From: Thalassiosira profunda
Lineage: Eukaryota > Bacillariophyta > Thalassiosirophyceae > Thalassiosirales > Thalassiosiraceae
DNA: 16,265 nt
Reading direction: 5' to 3'
Assembly (NCBI GenBank): GCA_036939355.1
Contig: JALLAP010000294.1
Coordinates: 1-16,265, forward strand
Shown here one piece after another: positions 1 through 6,768 of this stretch (positions within the stretch are counted from its first letter, which is position 1; each line of letters begins with the position of its first letter). The notes under the pieces are model-generated. The model did not search any database. It had not been told where the DNA came from and was given only the letters and a program-made list of their open reading frames with translations. The position numbers and the translations under genes are program-made.

Positions 1-250
1 CAATGATGGATAGCGCTGCAGTGCAAGGGCTGGAGGAGGGCTCCGCCGCTCGCCCGGCTCTGGGACAACGAGCTTGCTGCGGCGCAGGGATGAGGGAGGT
101 GAAAAAAGGAAAAAGTAAAAAGTGGAAAAGTCACCCAGCGACGATGCACGATAGCGGCCACGCACACCACCATCACCACTTCCTCCTCGCGCCCTCCCCC
201 TCCTCCCGGCCGCTCCAGACTCCTGACGCACCGTTGCATTGCATTGCAGC
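1..250. other. 5' flank of the formiminotransferase-like gene
   Basis: No gene is supported here. The open frames are compositionally biased (runs of CACCATCACCACT-type and CCTCC-type sequence) and encode nothing recognisable. The stretch probably holds the promoter and 5' UTR of the gene starting at 251. A TTGCATTGCATT motif at 234-245 ends five bases before the ATG and recurs upstream of the nuclease gene. Confidence 0.4.
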
Positions 251-1375
251 ATGTTGCCCCCCGCAGCCCTCGTGGCCTGCAATATCTACGTCACGGCGGC
301 GGCGTCGCAGTCCTCGACACTGCTCAGTTTGCTTGGGCGCGCCCAAAATCGATGCCGTGAGATCCGCAAAGATGACGCCGCTCACAACAGATGCACATCG
401 AAGGGTGATTCGCCAGAAAAGGAAACGATGGCGCCCGTGGCCATGATACATGCCTACGCGGACGTGCCCTACGATCGATCGTCGTTTCATCTCGCCGGAA
501 CGCCCGAATGCGTGTCAGATGTGGCAACTGGGCTGTTATGCAATGCTCTGAAAGAGATTGAGATGGATTGCAATAATGGAGGTGGGAGCAGCGAACCAGG
601 AGGAGGCAGCGCTCGGCATCCATTTGTGGGTTTGGTGGATCATGTATCGGTCATGCCACTGTCTCATCTAACCAAGGAATGTGATGCAGCCGCAAATGCA
701 GCCCGACAAATTGGAGAGCGGGTATCAGAAACGAAGTTGGTCAACGTCCATTACTACGGGAGGGCATGCCCCAACAACACACCACTGGCAACTGTGAGAC
801 GAGAGAGAACTTCCTTCTTTAATTCTGGGTGTGCTATTGGAGAGAATGGCAAAATTCTTGAGACGAGCAGGGCGCCCAAAGGAGATACAACCATCGGTGC
901 ACCGGGCACCTTCGTAGAAAACTTCAACGTTCGTTTGACGTCTAACGTCAGCTTTGACCAAGCAAAGACACTGACGCAATTTCTGAGAGGGAGAAACATT
1001 GATAAAGGATATGGAATTGCGGGAGTCGAAGCGCTGACATTGCCCTACGTGAGAAGTCCGTCCGAGGGAGGTAAGGTGTACGAGGTGGCATGCAACTTGA
1101 CGAAACCCAAAGAAGGAGGCGCGGACGAGATTCGGACGCAGTTGGGGAAGTGGATTGATACGCAAACGCAGCTGCTATCCGAGACGAGTGAGGGCAGTGA
1201 ATCACACGCCTTTGGCTACGACTATTTTGTGGAAGATGCATACCCCGTCGGAACCACGGAAGAGCAGTGCAGGAAGGTCCTTTCCGGAAAGAGGTTCGAC
1301 CATACTGACGCAGCTGCTTGGGATGAGTACGACAACGCGGTGCTCCAGAAGTTCCAGCGACTTTTGCAACACTAA
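251..1375 (+). CDS. Formiminotransferase N-terminal-subdomain-like protein, 374 aa, single exon
   Basis: The protein resembles the plant-type stand-alone formiminotransferase subdomain, which is related to the N-terminal half of FTCD (formimino transfer from formiminoglutamate to tetrahydrofolate). The opening segment LVACNIYVTAAAS matches the family's first strand. IHAYADVPYDRSSFHLAG (about 66-83) matches the second conserved block, and HPFVGLVDHVSVMPL (123-137) carries His123 at the position of the catalytic histidine of FTCD. A second subdomain with NFNVRLTSNV and VEVACNL-like YEVACNLTKP follows. No cyclodeaminase domain is present. The ATG at 251 is preferred because it starts right at the first strand; the frame remains open four codons upstream, but without an ATG. 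A Gly/Ser-rich loop lies at about 109-121. The actual substrate of the stand-alone family is uncertain. Cytosolic location is assumed, since no clear targeting peptide is visible. Confidence 0.85.
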   Translation: MLPPAALVACNIYVTAAASQSSTLLSLLGRAQNRCREIRKDDAAHNRCTSKGDSPEKETMAPVAMIHAYADVPYDRSSFHLAGTPECVSDVATGLLCNALKEIEMDCNNGGGSSEPGGGSARHPFVGLVDHVSVMPLSHLTKECDAAANAARQIGERVSETKLVNVHYYGRACPNNTPLATVRRERTSFFNSGCAIGENGKILETSRAPKGDTTIGAPGTFVENFNVRLTSNVSFDQAKTLTQFLRGRNIDKGYGIAGVEALTLPYVRSPSEGGKVYEVACNLTKPKEGGADEIRTQLGKWIDTQTQLLSETSEGSESHAFGYDYFVEDAYPVGTTEEQCRKVLSGKRFDHTDAAAWDEYDNAVLQKFQRLLQH

Positions 1376-1379
1376 TAAA
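1374..1379 (+). terminator. AATAAA poly(A)-like signal overlapping the stop codon
   Basis: AATAAA begins inside the TAA stop of the formiminotransferase-like gene. It is the only canonical hexamer in the 49-base gap before the convergent neighbour's stop codon. Its use in polyadenylation is inferred from position only. Confidence 0.35.
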
Positions 1380-1424
1380 ATACTCCACTTCCTCAATCTC
1401 CTCTTTCCCCAATTTATCACAACT

Positions 1425-1721
1425 TCATTCCCTTTTCAACATGTCTCTCAGAGATGCAACCCCCCTGTTCCACGTAGACGTGATATCTGCTGTGGACCCA
1501 ACATTTACCGTAGGTGCCAACGAAGTCACGTTTTTCTTCGCCGCATTTGCAATCGGATCGGCCGTCCCCTTCCTCCACCCCCGCCACTGATCTTCCGCGT
1601 ATTCCTGCAGCGCCCATTTGGTTGTGAGCCGTCGCCGGTGTGACAGCTCTCTATGGATGAGGAGGAAGCCGGACCCGGCGACCAGGGACCCCACCAGCGC
1701 CGATGGGAGGTGGAGGCCCAT
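1425..1721 (-). CDS. Small single-pass membrane protein, possible MICOS MIC12/MIC13 (QIL1)-like subunit, 98 aa
   Basis: The start is the ATG at 1721. It is followed at once by a hydrophobic segment with small residues (about residues 6-23, PSALVGSLVAGSGFLLI), then a basic/aromatic stretch and a C-terminal motif STWNRGVASLRDML (83-96). One membrane helix with glycine packing followed by a WN-x-G-type amphipathic motif is the layout of the mitochondrial cristae-organising MIC12/MIC13 family. This rests on motif and topology only, so the name is tentative. The frame extends upstream to another ATG at 2000, but that part is Pro/Thr/Ala-rich low complexity and is probably 5' flank. The stop codon lies 49 bases from that of the convergent formiminotransferase-like gene, so the 3' UTRs probably overlap. 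An unconserved hypothetical protein remains the main alternative. Confidence 0.55.
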   Translation of the reverse strand: MGLHLPSALVGSLVAGSGFLLIHRELSHRRRLTTKWALQEYAEDQWRGWRKGTADPIANAAKKNVTSLAPTVNVGSTADITSTWNRGVASLRDMLKRE

Positions 1722-2296
1722 GATAATTGCAATGGATTGATAGCCGGCGTTGGATGATGTGTTTTGGATTAGAGGTTTGTTTTGCAGATCCGTTGAGGTT
1801 CTGCCCCGGGCGCCAGATATGCAGGCACAACCACGGCGAGTGGATAAATGATGCGCAGCGGACGGAGGGGAGCAGGTCAGCAGGCAGCCGGCAGCCGCGG
1901 GGGTGGCGGTGCGGCGCGCCGCGGGGTTTGGGGTTTGGGTTGTGGGATTTGGTGGCACGATAAGTGTCGTACAAAAGAAGATCGGTTCACCAAGTGGCAT
2001 TTGAAGGGTCTGTCTACGATCAATTTAGTCGAATGAGATCAACTACAAGTAACACTGGAAGAGGAACTGAGCGCCAATTGATGTCGAGGTAGTCTTTACA
2101 GAGTGGCGGTCGCTATGCCGGCGGAGCATACGACATCAGCTGCCTCGACTTGCATCAGTCAATGTATAGTTTCTTGTGTTTGTACGCTGGCACCTTTTCT
2201 TTGTACGTCTCGAACAGTCTCCTAACTTCCTCGCAGTAACTCCTCCTGTGTCGGTTCTGCAATATGTGGCAGTGAAACGCCCTCCACTCCCCTACT
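1722..2296. other. Intergenic region upstream of the small membrane protein gene
   Basis: No gene is supported in these 575 bases. The left part is GC-rich (1860-1925). It is followed by a G-run motif at 1923-1946 and then by ordinary mixed sequence. The region must contain the promoter of the gene starting at 1721 and the 3' UTR of the gene ending at 2297. The longest open frames are low in complexity and lack recognisable protein features. Confidence 0.4.
1923..1946 (+). promoter_or_regulatory. Canonical G-quadruplex motif, telomere-like G/T repeats
   Basis: Four G-runs at 1923-1926, 1930-1933, 1937-1939 and 1944-1946 are separated by TTT, TTT and TTGT loops. This satisfies the standard G3+N1-7 quadruplex pattern on the + strand, and the TTTGGGG spacing is telomere-like. 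It sits about 200 bases upstream of the small membrane protein start. Function is unknown. Confidence 0.5.
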
Positions 2297-3430
2297 TCAG
2301 ACTCGACACCACCTCCATGGGACACACGGCCAAGCTACGCGCTCCGCGGTCATCGGGTAACTGACAAATTGCTGCATCTTCTTCTTGGCATCCTCGTCGA
2401 GGGAGGAGTAGTCGATCGTGCCGTCGGACTTGAGGCGAAGCTCGTTGAGGTTCTCGAGCCACAACTTGTCGCCGGCTGCGTCCTTCGATTGCTCCGCCCA
2501 TTGCTGCCTCAGCTCGGCCATATCAACGGCGGCAGTCGCCGGCCTCCCCCTGCATCCGGACTCGTGGGCAACCGCCTTGTCGTAGGTACCAAAAACGACC
2601 TCGCGGCAGATGTCGCACCGCCATACATTTGGCATCGCCTTGGCGGCGGGGGCGGGTCCATTCGACTCGGTCCTCGTCTTCGCTTTGGACGCTTTTTCAC
2701 GAATGACGTGCTGGAGGTATTCGTCATACAACCGGTTTCTGGGGCAGCCATTCTTCTTCATGATTGTGGCCAATCTGGAACTGACGAGAGTCGACGACCC
2801 TTCTAGAATAGCAGGGTCCTTCGCAATCTCAGCGACTGTTTTCGAAGCCATGCATTTCTCTCTTTCCGAGAGGTCTCGACTCCGAGTCGCAGCGGCCCTC
2901 GCGGCCACCTCGCTCCCCAAACGGCAATGACGTTTGATCAAAGGCAACAGTTTCGCCATATTGGGGTTTGCTCCGATGTCATCGATTTCACCCTGGCTCA
3001 AATGTGTCGAGCGTTTCAAGTAGCTGAAAGTCGTATTTGCCACCTGCTGCATCACATCGTCGAAGTTCTTTCCGCGGCTCTTGGCGAAGGTGGTCACAGC
3101 GCCCGTGAGCTCGGACTGCTGCTCGCCATTGAGCATTCGGCTGGCGAGTTTGCTCAGCATGCGACCGTACTCTCCCCATTGCTCTTCATTGTCGACCTGC
3201 GCTTTCCGGCACCTCTCCAGCTCCTCCATCACAACAGAGACGTGCTTTCCATTGCTCTCGGCGAGGCTGGTCGCGGCGGCCACGAACTCGTCTGACTGTC
3301 GCTCGAGATTGAGCCGCATCCGCTTGGCAAGGTTTTGCAACTCGCTCATGTAGTTAGATCGATCTCTTTTGCGACTCTTGCCCACCAAAGACAGCAGCGT
3401 GAAATCACAGGCCAAGTTTTGGCAGAATTG
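2297..3430 (-). CDS. XPG-like nuclease paralogue, C-terminal part only, with C2HC zinc finger (5' truncated at assembly gap)
   Basis: From the first complete codon next to the N at 3432, the frame encodes QFCQNLACDFTLLSLVGKS, which is also present in the nuclease encoded at 9171-12281. Two helical repeats of that protein's type follow (starting near 3331 and 3148). After these the sequences part. This copy continues with a region of unknown function, a C-x2-C-x13-H-x3-C finger (WRCDIC...VAHESGC, about 2552-2617) and a short charged tail with SDGTIDYSSLDEDAKKK. The whole nuclease half is missing because homology stops exactly at the N; beyond it an in-frame TAG appears in unrelated sequence. 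No ATG matches a real N-terminus, so the true start lies in missing sequence. It may be an intact gene cut by the assembly or a genuine fragment. The finger suggests nucleic-acid or protein binding, which is inferred. Confidence 0.7.
   Translation of the reverse strand, partial: QFCQNLACDFTLLSLVGKSRKRDRSNYMSELQNLAKRMRLNLERQSDEFVAAATSLAESNGKHVSVVMEELERCRKAQVDNEEQWGEYGRMLSKLASRMLNGEQQSELTGAVTTFAKSRGKNFDDVMQQVANTTFSYLKRSTHLSQGEIDDIGANPNMAKLLPLIKRHCRLGSEVAARAAATRSRDLSEREKCMASKTVAEIAKDPAILEGSSTLVSSRLATIMKKNGCPRNRLYDEYLQHVIREKASKAKTRTESNGPAPAAKAMPNVWRCDICREVVFGTYDKAVAHESGCRGRPATAAVDMAELRQQWAEQSKDAAGDKLWLENLNELRLKSDGTIDYSSLDEDAKKKMQQFVSYPMTAERVAWPCVPWRWCRV
2552..2617 (-). other. C2HC zinc-finger segment of the paralogue
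   Basis: CDIC followed 13 residues later by HESGC gives a C-x2-C-x13-H-x3-C spacing, compatible with one zinc ion. The complete relative at 9171-12281 has nothing equivalent and carries a linker-histone-like domain at its C-terminus instead. Confidence 0.6.
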
Positions 3431-3431
3431 G
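3311..3431 (-). repeat. Dispersed direct repeat copy 1 (121 bp, shared with 10182-10302)
   Basis: By eye this stretch differs from 10182-10302 at only three positions, and identity runs right up to the N at 3432. Similarity falls off leftward (3241-3310 has many more mismatches). It is coding in both copies, for the conserved block and the start of repeat 1. Confidence 0.85.
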
Positions 3432-3432
3432 N
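3432..3432. other. Assembly join (single N)
   Basis: The left side ends in the middle of a nuclease-paralogue coding block. The right side shows no similarity to the corresponding nuclease sequence (10303 onward). The single N therefore most likely stands for a gap of unknown size or a false join. Confidence 0.75.
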
Positions 3433-3433
3433 A

Positions 3434-3541
3434 AAGCTAGCCAAGGAGTTTTTGAAGATCGAGGGATACCTCGTTAATGGAGAAGGTGGCGGCATAGGAT
3501 CTGGCGGTGGCGGTTCTGCCCATCAGATGCCGCTCAGCTGA
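3434..3541 (+). CDS. 3' end of an unidentified + strand gene (5' truncated at gap)
   Basis: Right of the N, the + frame reads KLAKEFLKIEGYLVNGE, then a Gly/Ser-rich stretch and ends HQMPLS-stop at 3541. Codon choice and composition look like a natural protein C-terminus, and it would converge with the LRR gene 153 bases away, as the other gene pairs here do. The segment is only 35 residues, so coding status is tentative and the product is unknown. Confidence 0.35.
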   Translation, partial: KLAKEFLKIEGYLVNGEGGGIGSGGGGSAHQMPLS

Positions 3542-3694
3542 AAAGAAACCTATTTGCTTCTGAATAGCAGCAGCAAATCAATTGTGGCACGAAACACATT
3601 GAGGCGAACTGTACTATTAGTGATTTTGGGGTTGACGAAACAGATGGGTCTGTTGATAGCTAAAAACAGCAGCCCAATCATTGCAGGCGGACAC

Positions 3695-5434
3695 CTACGC
3701 TCTCTTTCGCTTCTTCATCCCTGGGTTCTGACTAAAGAACAACTCTGGCAGCCGGGCGAGAAGCCGGTACGTGATTGCAAAGCCAGCGTCGTCTCTCACG
3801 TACCCAAGCCAAGCCAGCACTCGCGGCAAAAGCTTGAACTCCATGTTGCAGAGCAACTGGATGTTGTCCCCGTCCGGATGCACCACATGCGTTCGAAGAA
3901 TCTTGGTGCGCGCAACTGCAACTTTGTCGCTGTCTCCGTTCAGCTGCAATAGATCCTTGAGTCTAGAAGGACCGGCTTCAAGGTAACCGGAAAGCCCGAG
4001 ACTTTCCAGGATATGATTAGACGCATGAGTGCGAGATGGGCTCGAGGTTTCGCAAAGAAGGCCACAGAATATGCCCCAGTTGTGGATGGGATTTGCAGCG
4101 AGGTCCAGAATTGAAAGGCAAGTATTGTGAGCCAACGCCGAGCAAAGCATCGTGGCACCCACGTCGTTCACTCCAACTGCTTCGAGGAAAAGCTCTTTTA
4201 ATGCACACCCAGATGACCGCAAACAGTCAGAGATCACTCGTATTTCAGTTTCGCCCATGTCTCCCGTCCAGCTGAGCGATAGCGAATTCAGTGTGACGTT
4301 GCTAGTTGCAAACTCGTGCACAAAGTCACGGGGAATTCGATTGCCTCCAATGTCAATGGTCGTTGGAATGGAGGCGTAGCGCCAAAACTTAAACTCTCGC
4401 CAAGCTCCGGCGGTGATTGCATCGTTGTTCGCCAGATTCAGATCGAGGAGAGATGTGTTCTCGGCCAATGCCATCTCCAAGAGAATGAAGTTCGAGTCGC
4501 TGAGTTGACAACTGTTCAGATCAAGGCTCTCCAACGCACAGGAGCTGTGACTCAAGTATTTTGACAAAGACCTGCATCCCAGCGCGCCCAGCTCCAGCCC
4601 CTCCAAGCACAGCGTCCTCAACTTTCCATTGTTTGCGACCATCTTGAGAAAGAATGAGATCGCTTCATCGTCCATCGACGTACGTCCGAGATCGAGCGTA
4701 TGAACATTGGACGTATGCGCACTGAGAACTCTAGCCAATGCATGCATCGCACCCCAACCAACCTTTGTACCGGTCAAGGAGATATTCTTCAGATATCTTT
4801 GTTCCGCCAAAGCTTCCAGCACCCGCTGCTTCGCGAGTGGTGGGCACTCGGTGTCGACAAGGCCTATCACCTCTAACGAATTGCTCTTACACCGCAGATG
4901 CTTAAGCTGCGCCATATTACCAAAATCGATTGTGCAGTGCACAAACTCGATGCGACGAAGATTGCCGTTGTGCGAGAACAACGGAGCCAGCGATTGCAAT
5001 GCCAATTCTGTCAACTCTGTATCAAAGGTGCAAGCGAAGATGGTCAAACCCTCGAGCGAACGATTGCATGACAATGCATGGCAGAAATGCACGAGGTTGC
5101 TGCTTCTACTGAAGCTTTCCGGATCCTCTCCGAAGCCATGGGACATCATTCCCCTGCCGAAGCCCCGTATCGTCATTTCTTTCAAGACAGTGTTCGACCC
5201 GAAAGCGTTCCCGCACTTCACCCAATCGACAGTGTTGGCATCATCACCAAAAAAACCTTCGTCATTCCACCAACTTGCCGTTGCATGTTTTAGGTTGCCG
5301 TTGCGCCTGATCCATTGCATAGAGTGTTCATTCAACGAACTGGTCTCGTTATCGGAAGCATCGTCATTGCTAGTCGACGAGTCGCCGTCGTACTCGGGCC
5401 GCCGGGCATCGGCTAACTCGTTGGGGCCTTCCAT
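3695..5434 (-). CDS. Leucine-rich-repeat protein (ribonuclease-inhibitor-like), 579 aa
   Basis: The start is the ATG at 5434, followed by a short acidic, Ser/Asp-rich leader (DGDSSTSNDDASDNETSS, about 17-34). From about residue 80 to 450 there are repeated LxxLxLxxxxL-type units of about 28 residues, for example LKNISLTGTKVGWGAMHAL, VHTLDLGRTSMDDEAI, LRTLCLEGLELGALG, LESLDLNSCQLSDSN, LLDLNLANNDA, LKELFLEAVGVNDVG and LSILDLAANPIHNWG. This spacing is the RI/NLR type of LRR, which folds as a horseshoe for protein-protein interaction. The C-terminus (LLPRVLAWLGYVRDD...LLARLPELFFS...KKRKRA) is helical with a basic tail and resembles tails of other diatom LRR proteins. No signal peptide, membrane segment, NACHT or kinase domain is visible. 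Likely intracellular; partner unknown. It is divergent from the MYND gene across 430 bases. Confidence 0.85.
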   Translation of the reverse strand: MEGPNELADARRPEYDGDSSTSNDDASDNETSSLNEHSMQWIRRNGNLKHATASWWNDEGFFGDDANTVDWVKCGNAFGSNTVLKEMTIRGFGRGMMSHGFGEDPESFSRSSNLVHFCHALSCNRSLEGLTIFACTFDTELTELALQSLAPLFSHNGNLRRIEFVHCTIDFGNMAQLKHLRCKSNSLEVIGLVDTECPPLAKQRVLEALAEQRYLKNISLTGTKVGWGAMHALARVLSAHTSNVHTLDLGRTSMDDEAISFFLKMVANNGKLRTLCLEGLELGALGCRSLSKYLSHSSCALESLDLNSCQLSDSNFILLEMALAENTSLLDLNLANNDAITAGAWREFKFWRYASIPTTIDIGGNRIPRDFVHEFATSNVTLNSLSLSWTGDMGETEIRVISDCLRSSGCALKELFLEAVGVNDVGATMLCSALAHNTCLSILDLAANPIHNWGIFCGLLCETSSPSRTHASNHILESLGLSGYLEAGPSRLKDLLQLNGDSDKVAVARTKILRTHVVHPDGDNIQLLCNMEFKLLPRVLAWLGYVRDDAGFAITYRLLARLPELFFSQNPGMKKRKRA

Positions 5435-5864
5435 CGCTCCGCCAAAGCTCTCGGCAAATGAGAGTGATGCTTAGCGGCGTCGGGGCTAGGCAGTGCGCAG
5501 GGAGACGGCCCTTCGCTTGCAAAGCGCGAGGTCCTGTCCGTGCGCGAGCGGAGGGGCCCTATGTATCGGTGTCGTACGTAGGTATGGTATGTATTTACCT
5601 TCACCTCACGTCTTTCCGCCGGACTTGCAAGTGGAAGTCTCTCCGCCACAAGGGCGGCCGTTGGTCACTGCCGCAAGGAGACTTTTGCCTTGGGCCGGCC
5701 GCGAATCGAGGGCGGAGGCACGTCGGCGCACGAAGTCGGTTGTTTGCAGTGCCGGTCGTCCATCGACGGAGTCGTAGCATTGCCATCTGCCCCCTCGCCG
5801 CCAGTTGAAGCATTGCAATCTGGCCCTCGTCACCAGTTGATGGTATTGTTGCGCGGAGGGCGCG
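5435..5864. promoter_or_regulatory. Divergent promoter region between the LRR and MYND genes
   Basis: These 430 bases separate two start codons on opposite strands, so both promoters should lie here. Open frames across it look like composition shadows. It contains a degenerate tandem dimer at 5776-5840 directly upstream of the MYND gene and a TCGTACGTAGG stretch near 5571. No TATA box is convincing. Confidence 0.5.
5776..5840 (+). repeat. Tandem imperfect repeat, two units of 33 and 32 bp
   Basis: Unit 1 (5776-5808) and unit 2 (5809-5840) both begin AGCATTGC and end CCAGTTGA, with a C-rich middle. They are head to tail without a spacer. The second unit ends 24 bases before the MYND gene ATG, so the array probably lies in its promoter or 5' UTR. 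Confidence 0.75.
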
Positions 5865-6746
5865 ATGAGCACCAACGAAAGCTGTGCCGCGTGCGGCAAG
5901 GGCAGCGACGACCTCAAGACGTGCAAAGCGTGCAAGATGGTGAAGTATTGCGGAAGGGCGTGCCAAGCTGCCGACCGACGACGGCACAGAAAGCTGTGCA
6001 AGCAACAAGCGTCTCAGCTCTTTGAGAACGCCTTGTTCGCCCCTCCTCAGACTCCGGAGTGCCCAATCTGCTTCCTCCCGTTCCCTCTTGGTTCAGGAAT
6101 GGCGACCTTTCAGCAGTGTTGCGGTACCGCCGTGTGTAACGGATGCATCTATGCGGTTGCCATCAAAACCAGGCCCCCTCCTTGTCCGTTTTGCCGCGCC
6201 CCGGCTTCGTGTTCAGGCGCTGAAGTCGTCCAACGTTTGGAGCAGCGAATGGAGGTCGGTGATGCTGAAGCAATGAACGAGATTGCTTGCAAATACCTCG
6301 AAGGAGACAGCGGATTGCCACAGGATACGAAAAAAGCAATGGAGCTCTTCGAGAGAGCTGCAACCCTCGGCAGTATGGAATCGCACTTCAATTTGGCAAA
6401 TGTGTACTACCACGGAATGCACTCCTACGAAAAGGATGCCACCAAAGCTAGGCATCACTACCAAATCGCAGCAATTGGAGGTAACGTCAAAGCCAGGCAC
6501 AACCTTGGCTGCCTTGAATGCAGCGTAGGCAATGCGGACAGAGGCATGAGGCGCATGATGCTTTCTGCCAAAGCGGGAGACGACACGTCTCTCAATGCCA
6601 TTGGCAGCGCGTTTCGCAGTGCCCTCTTGAGCAAAGAGGAGTTTGAGGGCTGCCTGCGGGCGCACAAGAATTCGCAAGACGACACGAAAAGTGAGAACCG
6701 GGAATTGGCAGCGAAGCACCTCGACGATTTGATTCAAGGTCGCTGA
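5865..6746 (+). CDS. MYND + RING-like + Sel1-repeat protein, 293 aa
   Basis: The N-terminal MYND finger is complete: C7, C10, C20, C23, C29, C33, H41, C45, with typical spacing. A RING-like module follows at 66-110 (CPIC...QCCG...CNGC...CPFCR), in a variant form that lacks the usual central histidine. Residues about 132-241 form three Sel1/TPR-like repeats, such as AMELFERAATLGSMESHFNLANVYYHG and ARHHYQIAAIGGNVKARHNLG. MYND fingers bind proline-rich peptides and Sel1 repeats are scaffolds, so an adaptor role, perhaps in ubiquitin signalling, is an inference. The same architecture is greatly expanded in Thalassiosira genomes. The start is the first ATG before the finger. The stop lies 22 bases from that of the convergent plastid-protein gene. 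Confidence 0.9.
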   Translation: MSTNESCAACGKGSDDLKTCKACKMVKYCGRACQAADRRRHRKLCKQQASQLFENALFAPPQTPECPICFLPFPLGSGMATFQQCCGTAVCNGCIYAVAIKTRPPPCPFCRAPASCSGAEVVQRLEQRMEVGDAEAMNEIACKYLEGDSGLPQDTKKAMELFERAATLGSMESHFNLANVYYHGMHSYEKDATKARHHYQIAAIGGNVKARHNLGCLECSVGNADRGMRRMMLSAKAGDDTSLNAIGSAFRSALLSKEEFEGCLRAHKNSQDDTKSENRELAAKHLDDLIQGR

Positions 6747-6768
6747 GGTATTTCAGTGAAAGATATCT

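Noticed and set aside
3..446. Open frame rich in His, Pro and Arg on the + strand
   Set aside because: It overlaps the start of the well-supported formiminotransferase-like gene in another frame and has low-complexity composition.
1722..2000. N-terminal extension of the small membrane protein to the ATG at 2000
   Set aside because: The extension is Pro/Thr/Ala-rich low complexity, contains the complement of the G-run motif and looks like flanking DNA. The ATG at 1721 sits directly before the membrane helix.
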